Assembly (NCBI GenBank): GCA_934045075.1
Contig: OW203738.1
Location: 5,571,487 to 5,635,486, forward strand
Direction: 5' to 3'
Length of the DNA stretch: 64,000 nucleotides
Origin: Yponomeuta sedellus
Taxonomy: Eukaryota > Arthropoda > Insecta > Lepidoptera > Yponomeutidae
Part shown: one piece after another, positions 40,606 through 51,622 of the stretch
Layout: each line of letters opens with the position of its first letter
Numbering within the stretch: the first letter of the stretch is position 1
Program-made: the position numbers and the translations under genes
The notes under the pieces: generated by a model
The model's database searches: none
What the model saw: the letters and a program-made list of their open reading frames with translations, nothing else
Told to the model about the DNA's origin: nothing

Positions 40606-40954
40606 CATATTAATAAGATTATCTTCTCTTGAGGTAGTGTCTCAGGCTTGAAAAATAAGTTCCACCATGGAAAACCGTAAACTAGACGACGCATTAGCAA
40701 AATGGGATTACGAACTCATCCCGATACTTTGCAATTCATTGAAACGTATGCGAGAGGAAGAATCAATCCAATCACATCTACTTCAACACGCGAACGGTGC
40801 GGTTTGTTCCCTTCTGACCCACTGTGCTGTTCGGATTTGAGTTTTAGATTATCAAAATTCAACATTTATTAACTGTCAAAACCGTGGCCATTGTGATTGT
40901 ATAAATTTACTAAAACGCGACCGAATAGTACTTTAGGCTAATGAAATGTTTATT
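40606..40954. other. Unassigned sequence
   Basis: Nothing recognised. Confidence 0.4.
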
Positions 40955-41075
40955 TTACCGGCGTGCGTGCATGCAACGACTTATGAACGTTGATGAAGCG
41001 CAGGTGATCTGTCAGGATCGTGGCAAGTGGCAGTCTCTGGTCTCTGCCTACCTATGTATACCTATGTATGTAATG
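40955..41075 (+). pseudogene. LINE-G C-terminus
   Basis: cggcgtgcgtgcatgcaacg encodes RRACMQRLMNVDEAQVICQD, then RGKWQSLVSAY; cut off at about 41073. Confidence 0.75.
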
Positions 41076-41224
41076 TGTATTTTATAATTATCGCTATGCA
41101 AATGATTACGGTATTGATACTATAACAAATCGCAGTACAAAGAAAAAATATTCTTTATCAACCAAAATATAACACAGATATAATACTGATAAATATAACT
41201 GTAGTATGACTGATAGTACCTATA

Positions 41225-41272
41225 ACTGATAGTATGTAGCCTAATCCAAGGATTAGGCTACATACTATCAGT
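41225..41272. repeat. Perfect hairpin, 23-bp arms, 2-nt loop
   Basis: ACTGATAGTATGTAGCCTAA TCC, then AA, then the exact complement. Not part of any repeat family seen here. Confidence 0.88.
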
Positions 41273-42218
41273 AGACAGGGCAGAACTTCTTTACAGAGGA
41301 CATCTCAGAGAACTAAATGATATGAGATTACTTGAGACGTATACATTCCAAACGTTGACGTACTTAAACACCTGACTTCAAAGCGAATCCTGCAAATGGG
41401 CGAGAAAAACGTTAATTAATGGGTCCGAAAGGAGACACCCCAACATTCGAACGTCTTAAACAAAACAGTGGAGACAGAATCGTGCCCGTGAATGTCTAGA
41501 CATTTTAATTTTCCTCTTTTGAAAGGGGATTCCTTGTCGAAGAGTCTTTTCATTAGTTCCTTCACATGTGAACGGAAGACCTTTGGCGTATCGACTCGGT
41601 TAGCTGTAAGCTTATTAGCGTTAAGGAACGCTGTGGTATTGAAATATTTCGCTTTCAGCATTGATGCTTTTCATTTTTTTCCCTTTGGGGATTTTGCCTC
41701 AACTGCGTTGGAAGTTGTGGGGAATATTTAAGTATAAGAATTTCTGCAAGCTTTTTTGGCACCAAAAAGCTTTAGTTCAGCTTTATGCCGTGGCCGCTAG
41801 CGATCACCACGTTATTTTTCAGCGGATACCGTTACACGAAATAAAACGAAACAAAACTTAAACTTACACACGGACCGGCTCTTGACAGCTAGGTACAGTC
41901 GAAAGCACATCAATCTTTACAAACGTTTTTATGTAATTATTTTAATTAATATAATAAACCCACAGCACAAGTTAAATTATAAAATATGGTTGTGTAAAAA
42001 TATCCAAACATAGGCCACTTAAGGGCTTACATTATATTAACTTAGCTACTAGACAGGAACAAAGGTAGTCTTACATAATTCAATTTATAGAAACAGATTT
42101 TACAAATCAGTGGAATAAAAAGAAAAAATAGAATAGGCTATGGCCTTACATATTTAAAACTTATTTGTATATAGGAACAGAGTGCTGTTAAATTTCATGA
42201 CTGCATAGTGTGTGCGTG
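41273..42218. other. Single-copy sequence
   Basis: Overlapping frames on both strands at 41416-41731 have balanced composition but no motif. I cannot support a gene. Confidence 0.4.
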
Positions 42219-42252
42219 TTTGAGTGTGTGAGGGTGTGTGTGTGTGTGTTTG
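42219..42252. repeat. (GT)n microsatellite
   Basis: gtttgagtgtgtgagggtgt gtgtgtgtgtgtttg. Confidence 0.8.
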
Positions 42253-42831
42253 TATGAATAATTTTGCCGATGTATGAATTTTGTAAAGTGAGGGAAGAAA
42301 GAGTGAGGTAAAAATATACCAGAACTCATTTCTTTTCCCCAAGGGAACCTAAAAGTGAACTCCTAAAGTCTTTAAAATGGTCTAATTGCGATTATTTGAG
42401 AAAGAGTTACTGTGAATACTAACGTACTCTTATGACGCCCTTGAGGTTCAATTAGATTTTTGGCAGATTTATAGGAAAGAAATTCATGCTTGTGATTTAA
42501 TCTTTTAATTGCAATTGACTGGGCCACCTTCTTATGTAATTAACCGACTTCAAAACAAAAAGGGTTCTCAAATTCATCGCGAGATTTCGTTCGATTTTTG
42601 TTCGAAAGGGTAGACTTCAGAAGAATTCCTGGTGGTCTGGTTTGCTTAATGAACGTCAAAGTTGTTAGTTTCACAATTTGGCAGATTGTGGGCCGGTTTC
42701 ACTAAGTAAATACTGAAGTAACGTTCTGTCTCGCTCTTTGCTGAGAAATTTGAAGAGATAAAAAGGTATTTATTTAGCGTAATTCTTAATTCAAAACTGG
42801 CCCTATGTGGGGCAGAAGCTAATAAATAAAC
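42253..42831. other. Unassigned sequence
   Basis: Nothing recognised; ends at the target site of the next insertion. Confidence 0.4.
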
Positions 42832-42843
42832 TCCACATTTATT

Positions 42844-43132
42844 ATATTCTTTTTAATGCACTAACCTGTGCTAAGCAGATTTTTTTCTGATGTAAAACCT
42901 AACTGCAAAGTAGGTACTCGGGGCTGCAAGTGATGCAAATTACTTCAGCCAGATGTCGCTGCCTGTACGTAACACAGAGAGTGTTGTAAAGAGGTTCGAA
43001 ATTTCACTGATGCCGGTGAGTCGCCCATTAGCTCAGTTGGGAGAGCGCTGGCGTGGATAGCCAGAGGTCGCGGGTTCGAGTCCTAGCATGGGTGGTATTT
43101 TTAGCCTCTTAATAGGTTTTTTTTAAAAAATG
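42844..43132 (-). mobile_element. IRT insertion with simple inversion
   Basis: Left: reversed tail (attctttttaatgcactaac ctgtgctaag). Then a flip at about 42885 to the body, which ends cttaataggttttttttaaa without a tail. Nothing is duplicated, so it equals one unit cut in two with one part inverted. Perfect 12-bp TSD TCCACATTTATT (42832-42843, 43133-43144). Confidence 0.88.
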
Positions 43133-43267
43133 TCCACATTTATTCTTTTCAAAAAAGTTTTCAGAAGTTACGTAACAGAGTTTTCATCTCAAAAATGGTT
43201 TTTCAAGATTGTGTTGAACGAGGTCCTCTGAATACTTTTTCATCCACTTAATACCACACATCTTTGT

Positions 43268-43400
43268 CATCTTCTTCTTCTTCTTCAGGCTATATTATGT
43301 ACCTAGTCCACTGCTGGACATAGCCCTCCCCTAATGAGCGCCATAGCGCCTTGTCGTCAGCTTGCCGCATCCAGTATCTGCCGGCAGTTTTTCACATGCC
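43268..43400 (-). pseudogene. LINE-E C-terminus
   Basis: The minus strand reads WMRQADDKALWRSLGEGYVQ, then QWTRYII, stop, and the tail with (GAA)n. Confidence 0.78.
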
Positions 43401-43560
43401 ATCTTTGTCATGCTTGACGGTATAGTAAGCTTATCTGCGCAGTGTGCTTAAGACATTTCCTAAACCGCGTCGGTGATAACTCTATTATATGTTACACAAT
43501 CTTCTTATAGAACACTTTAATAATAATATTGGACTTTTTGCATGTACTTAATGGGATGAT
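43401..43560. other. Unassigned sequence
   Basis: Nothing recognised. Confidence 0.35.
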
Positions 43561-43564
43561 TTTT

Positions 43565-43714
43565 CCCAGCGTCCAGTGGTATCTCACTCACACTAGATAG
43601 GTAAAGGGACCACTCCGACGCAGTAGTGCCTGGGACATGGTTTTATAGATGGTGTAGGCTTGCCCAGCACCCATACCATCCTGACAGCTTAGTCGGCCCA
43701 GCCCACAGGAAAGA
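43565..43714. repeat. Dispersed repeat F
   Basis: cagcgtccagtggtatctca ctcacactaga ... ggtgtaggcttgcccagcac. A second copy is at 56319-56475. Class unknown. Confidence 0.6.
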
Positions 43715-43925
43715 CTAGTCAATACGTGCGGAGCCAACCAATCCGCGGGTTTCGTCACGATGTTTTCCTTAACGGTTAGCGTGTGGTATTATATTGCGAC
43801 TGCAAATTTGCAAATGTACATAACTTTGAAATTAAACAAAGTCATTGGTACATGCCTTGCTTGCTTGCCAGTCCATGGTTCTACCCACTGAGCTACCACC
43901 TCTTCACAGTGCCCTTTACAGTGCA
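43715..43925 (-). mobile_element. SINE-Q copy
   Basis: Minus-strand head gtggtagctcagtgggtaga accatgg, an eroded B box, then body including aacggttaaggaaaacatcg and accaatccgcgg. Confidence 0.7.
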
Positions 43926-44480
43926 CTAAAAAGGATGTATTAACTTTTGCATGTATAAATCGTTAAAATGACAGTTTTAGTTTATTTCTAGTACTAACAT
44001 CATAGGCTACCAATGTTTTCCAATTCTTTGATATTTTTTCCTAAAGTACACTAATTAGCCTTAAGTATCGTCGAAATTCAAATCGTACCTACACTTAAGG
44101 TTTTCTCACGTTATTTTTTTAACAGTCACTAGTAATACCGCTTGGCTCTACTTCAGAACTTACACATCTTAATGCCCCTTTTCTAAGAAATATTTACTAA
44201 GTTAAGACTTCATAAAAGCACAATCTCTTCTCACCGCTCTATTATTCCTCCTACACCGACTTTGTACAGAGAAAAAACTGGTGGTCTTACTGGTGAACTA
44301 AAATGTTCAGAAATTGAGGTCTCCATTTCATATATTATGTAGCCTCCTTTGTATCCGTTACAGAACGTAAAATTGTTTAAAAGGTAATTGTTATTAGTTT
44401 GTGCCTCTAGTTTTGTTAACAAACTTAGGCTACGTACAATACGTCCATATCGATTTAATAATAAAGCCTATATACATTCC
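43926..44480. other. Unassigned AT-rich sequence
   Basis: Nothing recognised. Confidence 0.4.
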
Positions 44481-44562
44481 ACTGCACAGGCCTTCTCTCC
44501 GAGAGAGAGTATGAGCTTAATTTTGTTACTACGTGTGGCTACCACGGGGTATATTTATTTTT
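44481..44562 (-). mobile_element. SINE-Q tail fragment
   Basis: cactgcacaggccttctctc cgagagagagtatg and the cttaa-tttgttactacgtg segment. Confidence 0.5.
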
Positions 44563-44679
44563 AAACGGAATGTATACTCTGTGAGCATTTCAAGCATTTT
44601 TCTGTTACCGTTTTGAATCGATCAAAAAAATTTGGTCAGAGATTTTATAGAATAGAAACACGTCAGCTTGTTACCATGT

Positions 44680-44955
44680 CATCATCAACCCATCAAGTCT
44701 CCACCGAGGGGTACGGGTCTCTTTCCTGAGGAAGCTATAGGCCATACTCCACCACGGGGGCCAAGTCCGGATTGTTGGAGGCTTGCAAGACTAGTGGATC
44801 GTCTTACTGTCAGAAGTTTTCGAGCCGCCCTAAGACTGGCATGTATCGAGGGCAGCCGGCACCAACTGCTTAACGTGCCTTGCAGAGCACGGAACTGCTC
44901 GGAAAAATTCCACTAGCGTTAGTCATAGACGGTTTACCCATCCATGCTCAGACAT
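44680..44955 (-). mobile_element. 5S-SINE, second subfamily
   Basis: Shares ggcttgcaagactagtgg and the tatcga-ggcagccggcacca variant with 63540-63845, unlike the main group. The 5S-like head is mostly lost. Confidence 0.7.
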
Positions 44956-45290
44956 GCAAGACAAAATCAATGTATGAAGGTATCTCATATTTTAAAAATT
45001 AATCGTGAATAAGTGTTACTAAGTGCGAAAGAAAGATTTTTTAAATTTCATTAGTCGTTCCATGCACGCACGCTGGTTTCGAGCTTCTGCATGTTTCAAA
45101 TCTGTAACCAAAACGTGGAAATTTTGTGCTGTGACAAATCATTCCAATTACTCGAAAACAAACAACATTTACGTTATAAAACACTGGCACAACACAACAC
45201 ATTGAATGGCGGCCTACGGGAAATCGCCGAAAAAGTAAAGCAGAAAAAATAGGGCGATAAGGAGCTAGATTGGCTTTTAACAGTTTTTCC
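44956..45290. other. Unassigned; small LINE-G fragment
   Basis: cattagtcgttccatgcacg cacgctggtt (45048-45078) is a reversed LINE-G fragment. The rest is not recognised. Confidence 0.45.
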
Positions 45291-45294
45291 TTCA

Positions 45295-45535
45295 ACTCTG
45301 ATAGATAGATAGAGAACACGTTATTGTATGTAAAAAACAATTAATATTAGAGGGACAGAAACTGTGACGCACTGAACGTAAATTTTGGGGAAAATAAAAA
45401 AACAAACATAGTAAGATAAGATAAGAGTATTCTTTATTGTACACCAGAAAAAAACAAACAAAAAAAATATTACAAAGATACAGTACAATTGCCGGCCTTA
45501 TTGCTTAGAGCAATTTCTTCCAGACAACCCACGAT
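45295..45535 (-). mobile_element. Two LINE-H 3' ends
   Basis: gatagatagagaacacgtta ttgtatg (45300-45330) and gagtattctttattgtacac ... attgccggccttattgctta gagcaatttcttccagacaa (45415-45530), both reversed. Confidence 0.7.
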
Positions 45536-45759
45536 AGTAAATACTATCTTTGGAAGTTCAAAGTCAAAACTGAAAATTGAGTTTATATAATTAGAACAAT
45601 TATATAAACTGTTAATGATAATGAAAACTTATAAATCATGCATCCATAATTATAAATCATGAATCCAGTAATTTTGTTAAAGAGACGATACTTGAATGGA
45701 AACGTTTGTTGGTAAATAGGTTTGTACTAGTCACCCAAAAACAAGTGAATGGACTTAAC
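45536..45759. other. Unassigned sequence
   Basis: Nothing recognised. Confidence 0.35.
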
Positions 45760-46170
45760 TTAAATGTAGCACGCATTCTTTTTAACTAAATCTCGCGCGA
45801 AAGTAAAGCTCAGTCGACCAGACTCGTCATACTTCTTGCTAACGACTGTAAGCCTTGTCTGCCTAAAAAGTCAGAGTCAAGCTCTGTAATACAGGCAAAT
45901 CAATTGAGTTTCATCGAAGCCCGTTTATACGCATAAGACTTTACCCCTGTTTAAAAATATAGTATAATTCTATCCAAATTGCATACAAAACTAAAAAAAC
46001 TTTACCTTGAAAACTACTTTATACTTTACCAAAATACTTTATTAAAATCTCACGCGAAAATGAATCCAAGACTCGTCATAATTACTAAACGCCTCTGCGT
46101 CTAGTCCACCTAAAAAGACAGACACAATTGCGACAACAGAGGCAAATCAATTAACTTTCATCTAACAATT

Positions 46171-46377
46171 AACATAACATAACATTTACATACAAGCACA
46201 TACATTGCGTCTGGCCCCACACTAGGATACCCTGTGTCGTGGGAACCAGAAACAACGACATCACAAAAATGCATACATCCAAGACCGGGGCTATTTTTTT
46301 TGTTCCCAGCCGGCATTCGAACGCGGGACCTCTTGCATGGTAGGCAGACGCGCTACCGCTACGCCACAGAGGTCGTC
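46171..46377 (-). mobile_element. SINE-C inside the tandem array
   Basis: Complete minus-strand copy: head near 46377 with the A box reversed (ccgctacgccac), tail aacataacataacattt at the left. Confidence 0.83.
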
Positions 46378-46395
46378 AATTTAGGACTTAGACTA

Positions 46396-46680
46396 AATTT
46401 AATATACGGTTCTCTTCCTGCATCGCAGGAAGGTAAGACTATACCCCACCACGGAAGCCAAGTCCGGGTTGGTGGAGGATTCTCAACCAACGCTAAACGT
46501 GCCTTGCGAAATACGGAAGAGCTCGGAAAAATGCCACTAGCGGTAGTCACAAGACGGTCACTCACCCACGGCTGCACCTGACCGCGGCTGTTGTTACTTA
46601 ACTCAAGTAATTGATACCAATCACTCGACTTGACAAGGCCACGCGTGCTTCTATCCAATCACTTGGTTCGACTAGGCCAA
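46396..46680 (-). mobile_element. 5S-SINE inside the tandem array
   Basis: Body with a deletion near 46475. The head carries a partial duplication (aatcacttggttcgactagg cc at 46656-46678). AATTTAATATA / AATTTAACATA on the two sides is a likely TSD with one mismatch. Confidence 0.75.
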
Positions 46681-47300
46681 TTAAACCAATTTAACATAAA
46701 TCCGGGCCTTTTTCTGTCTAAAAATGCAAGAAACTCCTATCCAAATCTCGTGCCAAAATAAAGCTCAGTCAGCCAGACTCGTCATAATTCTTGTAAACGA
46801 ATGTACATCCCTGCACTTTGCCGCGATTGTGTCTGTCTAAAAAGACAAACACAATCGCAGTAACACAGGCTGATCATTCAGGTTCAATCTAAGTCAGTTG
46901 CAACTTAGACTAAAATTAACGCACATTTAGGCCTTCATCCTGTCTAAAAATACAAGTAAATTCTATCCAAATCTCATGCGAAAATAAAACTCAGTCAGCC
47001 AGACTCGTCCTAATTCTTGCAAACGCCTGTACGCCCTGTCAGCCCAAAAAAAACAGATACGATCATGGTAACACAGGCAATTCATTTAGGTTCAAACTAT
47101 GTCAGTTGGGACTTAGACAATATTAACGCACATTTAGGCCTTCATCCTGTCTAAAAATACAAGTAAATTCTATCCAAATCTCATGCGAAAATAAAGCTCA
47201 GTCAGCCAGACTCGTCCTAATTCTTGCAAACGCCTGTACGCCCTGTCTGCCCAAAAAGACAGACACGATCGCGGTAACACAGGCAAATCAACCCTCCGCG

Positions 47301-48134
47301 TACTTATTTCAGCGTAACCGGGTTGTGGGCACACGCTCATTCAATTTTCTAACCCATTTGCGTCTCAGACTCCGTAGAGGTACAGTTAACGTCGAAATGT
47401 AGGTAATTAAGCCGAAAAATTTTAAGTGTGTCATTGTTTTGTAATTATTTATTTGTCCACATGAATCTGCCTTTTACGTTTAGGCTATTAGGTGGCTTTT
47501 ACCGTCGTGAGGAAAATTTTACACAAATAAATATAGTAAGCATGTGTGAGTTAAGAATTAGCCACATTAGCTAGATCCTTAAAGTTATTTATGACAGTCA
47601 TGTAATAGGTACATATTGTGGGAAAATAGCACAAATTGGAAACGTATAATTACATAGACGTGAAAGATACAGTGTTTTTTTAATATTAATTTCAAAAGAT
47701 TTCCAATGTAGTTAAGTTTTCGATACCTAACCGATACCTGTTTCGGTACCTTTGCAATACCGCTAGGAATGAAGTAAAGTACGTATCATCTAATAAATAA
47801 TCGTGATTAGACCTATTTTCGATGCGTGTTTTTTTTTTTCACATCTAGCACCATCGTACAAGATGCACGGTTGAAGTTATATGTACAAGGAATTCCACCG
47901 CCGACTGTACCCATACAGAGAATGAAAAAGAAAGCACGCAGAGAAAAATAAATCGACAGACTCGTAGATTTTGCGCCGGATAATTTCATAAGCGTTTCAG
48001 CTCCGGCGATGTATGTTGCTGCAACATCTCTCCCTCCACCGTCTCTACTGAATTGATTAGGTCGGATTTATGCTATAAATGGGGCTTGTACACGGTGTTT
48101 TTCTTTTCTAATAAAGGTTCCGTAGGCAAATTAG
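47301..48134. other. Single-copy sequence
   Basis: No repeats. A poly-T run near 47827. 47940-48060 is slightly GC-richer. No frame. Confidence 0.4.
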
Positions 48135-48420
48135 ATGTACCTAAAACCTAACTGCAAATTAAGGTACTCGGGGCTGCAAGTGATGCAAATTACTTCAGCC
48201 AGATGTCGCTGCCTGTACGTAATACAGAGAATATTGTAAAGAGGTTCAATGTTTCACTGATGCCAGTGAGTCGCCCATAAGCTCAGTTAGGAGAGCGCTG
48301 GCACGGTTAGCCAGAGGTTGCAGATTCGAGTCCCGGCATGGGTGGATTTTATAGCCTCTAAATAGGTTTTTACAATTGTCCTTAGCACGGTTTAGTGTAT
48401 TAAAAAAAAACCGTTATAAT
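48135..48420 (+). mobile_element. IRT unit
   Basis: One forward unit from aaaacctaactgcaaattaa to the tail gtccttagcacggtttagtg. The tRNA-like block has changes in the A-box region. No inverted arm. Confidence 0.75.
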
Positions 48421-48589
48421 TTTATCATACTGTTGTTTGTTTGTACTTTTAGTCGGCTTAGTTTCTAAGATGGATTTTGGAAACTTTTGTTGGTATTTCA
48501 ATTAATTGTGAGTCTTACTAAGGTTTCTTTCTACATGAAATAGTCTAATATATAATGAAGCATTATAAAGATGTAAATGGTATATTAAA

Positions 48590-48900
48590 CTAGCCTATAT
48601 ATGCCCCACTGCAGGGCACAGGCCCTCTCTCAGAGAGAGAGAGAGATAAGATAAGAAAATTCTTTATTGTACACCAGGAAAAAAGAAACAAGAAATAATT
48701 ACAAAGAGAGAGTATTTACTTAGTTACCACGCCTGTTTACTACGGATCGGCAATTTAAAACGCCGAGGTAGGTACTTGGACTCCTCAGACACTCAGTTTT
48801 CATACATACATAACCTCACGCCTGTATCCCAGAGGGGTAGGCGGAGACACTCAGGTTTCCTCACGACGTTTTCATTCATCGTTAGCGTATGTAAATGGTA
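48590..48900 (-). mobile_element. SINE-Q broken by LINE-H and LINE-G tails
   Basis: SINE-Q parts: 48593-48645 and 48715-48800, then 48848-48900. Inserted: a reversed LINE-H end (48646-48714, gataagaaaattctttattg tacacc) and a reversed LINE-G end (48803-48847, gcctgtatcccagaggggta ggc). Confidence 0.65.
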
Positions 48901-49567
48901 CTAATGCCCCAGACAAAAAAAAGTACAGTAACATAATGTCTAATCTTTGTATTCTAAGTCGTTTCTTTCTAATATGCCTCTGAGTGTCAACGCACCTTAT
49001 GCTGAAAAGCAGGGGGGCTGGCTGGGACTAGGCTGTAACACACCGTAAATAGTTTACTAACATAGCATAGGTCAAATTGTTACTAACACTACAAGGGCTT
49101 TGCCTGAAATAAATAAATAAATAACAATAAAAAAACAATATGATTCTTTCAAAAAATCTTTGAATTCCTTATGTTTTCTGGAGTACCAACTAAACATAGC
49201 TAAGTTATATTTAAAATACAACTGAAACAATACTGAACAGTTACTTCGTACATTTAGTTTAATACGTCAATGGCGCATTCCGATATCGGTATTGGAAGGC
49301 TGATTTGATAGCTTATATTGCGTTCAGCGTTCATTCATCGGGGTAAATCTAATTTTGTGCCAATAATTTAAAGTAAAAGCTGACTCTATATTGTTTTCTT
49401 ATCAAAGATTCGTTGTAAATCCATACTTTCATGCATTCAAAGGTTCTAATGCAGAACATGCACGTTATAACGATCATCTTGTGCTGTCTAAACGGCACAA
49501 GAATATCATAATATTAAGTACTGTCTATTTATTCTTACTTGTCCAGTTTAGGAAACAAGATTCTAAC
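48901..49567. other. Unassigned sequence
   Basis: Nothing recognised. Confidence 0.4.
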
Positions 49568-49583
49568 CTTAAAATTGAGATTA

Positions 49584-50037
49584 TACTATTTTTATTTTTA
49601 ATGCACTGAAATTTCACTGATGCCGGTGAGTCGCCCATTGGCTCAATTGGAAGAGCGCTGGCACGGATAGCCAGAGGTTGCGGGTTCGGTGATCCGGCAT
49701 GGGTGAAATTTTTAGCCTCTAAATAGGTTTTTGAATTTGTCCTTAGCACGGGTTAGTGCATTAAAAATAAAAATAGTATAATCTTGTGGGTACAGTGATA
49801 TCGATCCGATGTAAAACCTAACTGCAAAGTAGGTGGTCGGGGCTGTAAGTGATGCAATTTGCTTAAGCCAGATGTCGCTGCCTGTAGGTAATACAGAGAA
49901 TAGTGTAAAGAGGTTCGAAATTTCACTGATGCCGGTAAGTCGCCCATAGGCTCAATTGGAAGAGCACTGGCACGGATAGCCAGAGGTTGCGGGTTCGAAT
50001 CCCGGCATGGGTGAAATTTTCAGCCTCTAAATAGGTT
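49584..50037 (-). mobile_element. IRT insertion, short tail plus inverted dimer
   Basis: 24 nt of reversed tail, then a flip to two forward units; the second ends ctaaataggtt. TSD CTTAAAATTGAGATTA / CTTAAAATTTAGATTA (49568-49583, 50038-50053), one mismatch in 16. Confidence 0.85.
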
Positions 50038-50053
50038 CTTAAAATTTAGATTA

Positions 50054-50394
50054 GATGCCTAAACTAGACATTTTCTCTCAAATTCATGAACTATCATGAA
50101 CTATGTTTATAAAATTGGCAGAGTGTTATCTAAAAGAGTGTTCAAAGTTATTTCATTTATGGTAATATGGCAGTTTTGGACTAAAAAGTTACAGTTTACG
50201 GGTAGAATCTTGTTTACTAAATTGGACAAGTAAGAATAAATAGACTGTACTCTGTTTTGTTTTTCCAATTTATATAATTTGTGGTATGGTGTTGGTAGTA
50301 AAATAGCGGTATATTCGACAATTGTATCTCATTTATATTTTAGTAGCATTGTTAAAATTATACAACTAATTAAGGAACTATACATTTTTTTATG
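50054..50394. other. Unassigned AT-rich sequence
   Basis: Nothing recognised. Confidence 0.4.
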
Positions 50395-50770
50395 TAGCCT
50401 ATAAATGTTCCACTGCTAGGCACAGGCTTTCACTCAATTCACTGAGAGGGCTTAATGACTACGCTTGAGCCAATCCGCGAGGTGGGCACGCGTAGTCCTA
50501 GTCTGGTGGGCACGCGTAGTAACTTAACGCGTGCCCACCGCGCGGATTGGCAATTTTCGGGGCTGAGGCATTTGAACATCTCGAACACTCAGGCTTCCTC
50601 GTGATGTTTTCCTTCACTGTTTGTGTATTGCTACTATGACTCCACAAATGCACAATTGTAAATAAACATAGTTAGTAAAGTCATTGGCACGTGACCGCAC
50701 AGGGAATCGAACCCGGATTTCTCGCTTCCGAGTCCAATATTCTACCCACTGGGCTACCACAACTCTTATG
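50395..50770 (-). mobile_element. SINE-Q, full length
   Basis: Minus-strand head from 50768: gttgtggtagcccagtgggt (A box) and gggttcgattccctg (B box). The body has tgaaggaaaacatcacgagg and the tail tagcagtggaacatttatag. The stretch 50479-50550 holds gtgggcacgcgtagt twice and once reversed. Confidence 0.85.
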
Positions 50771-50794
50771 ATAATAGTAATAATAATGATAATA

Positions 50795-51065
50795 GTATTT
50801 TCTAAGGTTAACACGAGCACTATAATAAAAACTGTATTTACACGGATTTGCCTCGTTTAATTTTCCATTTTTTTATAATTTAGTAAACTAACAGTTAATG
50901 ATTTCAAAAAGACGAATTTCACCTCTGCTTTCCGAGGCCACACTTCTTGAAAAAAACGTCGGAAAATTATACAAAATGTAAAATTAAACGAGTAAAATGA
51001 CATGGATTATACTCGTTTAATTTTACATTTTGTACATAATACAGTTTTTATTATAATAATAATAG
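50795..51065 (-). mobile_element. Fold-back element O with one-sided tail
   Basis: Left: tttctaaggttaacacgagc (tail), then the arm actataataaaaactgtatt tacacgg. Right: the complementary arm ends acagtttttattataat without a tail. Inner motif aaaacgtcggaaaattatac. Same family as the end of the array at 20400-20590. Confidence 0.72.
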
Positions 51066-51232
51066 ATAGTACATAAATCAATATTCATGGACATATTACA
51101 CAGATCTCGCTAGCCCCATACTAAGACATACATACAACTAAATGACATGTGTTACAGGTGCTAACCCGACGATACATACTTAATATAGTACAATAAATAC
51201 ATAAACAACATCCAATACCCGATAAAAACCAG
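51066..51232 (-). mobile_element. SINE-D, head-truncated
   Basis: ggacatattacacagatctc gctagccccatactaag and the body to gacatccaatacccga-like sequence; no tRNA-like part left. Confidence 0.75.
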
Positions 51233-51274
51233 AAAAGTTAATTATTGATTTTTAAATTAGTAATAGTGAGTGGA

Positions 51275-51475
51275 AGGGTTGGTAAGGGTCGTCCCAGGCG
51301 GACATACATCGACCAGATAGGGGATGTATTAGCAAAGGAAAACATAAAAAGTACCCAGAACCGGCGTGCGTGCATGCAACGACTTATGAACGTTGATGAA
51401 GCGAAGGTGATCTGTCAGGATCGTGGCAAGTGGCAGTCCCTGGTCTCCGCCTACCCCTCTGGGATACAGGCGTGA
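51275..51475 (+). pseudogene. LINE-G reverse-transcriptase C-terminus
   Basis: The longest readable LINE-G piece: GRVGKGRPRRTYIDQIGDVL, AKENIKSTQNRRACMQRLMN, VDEAKVICQDRGKWQSLVSA, YPSGIQA and a stop. A GRP-R-Y-DQI segment and a DR-KW segment are placed as in other insect non-LTR proteins. The frame is open from 51245, but upstream sequence is not recognisable, so the copy is 5'-truncated. Confidence 0.82.
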
Positions 51476-51494
51476 GTTTATGTATGTAAGTATA

Positions 51495-51622
51495 TCATAA
51501 CATAACATTTACATACAAGCACATACATTTCTTCTAGCCCCACACTAGGATACCCTGTGTCGTGGGAAACAGAAACAACGACATCACAAACATGTAAACA
51601 TCCAAGACCTAGACATTTAAAT
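51495..51622 (-). mobile_element. SINE-C, 3' half
   Basis: Reversed tail (aacataacatttacatac) and core to gtaaacatccaagacc; head missing. Confidence 0.78.

Larger units (their letters stand above)
45760..47300. repeat. Tandem array, about 205-250-bp unit
   Basis: Five units are marked by (gc)cagactcgtc at about 45816, 46065, 46771, 46997 and 47204. Each has tatccaaatctcatgcgaaa, cgcctgtacgccctgtct and aaaaagacagacacgat. The last two are nearly identical. The gap between units 2 and 3 is explained by two SINE insertions. Confidence 0.82.

Noticed and set aside
41416..41731. Genes on both strands
   Set aside because: Overlapping frames without motifs, no ATG context or splice evidence, and no homology I recognise.
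46234..46581. 115-codon frame as a gene
   Set aside because: It spans a SINE-C, a remnant of a tandem unit and a 5S-SINE.
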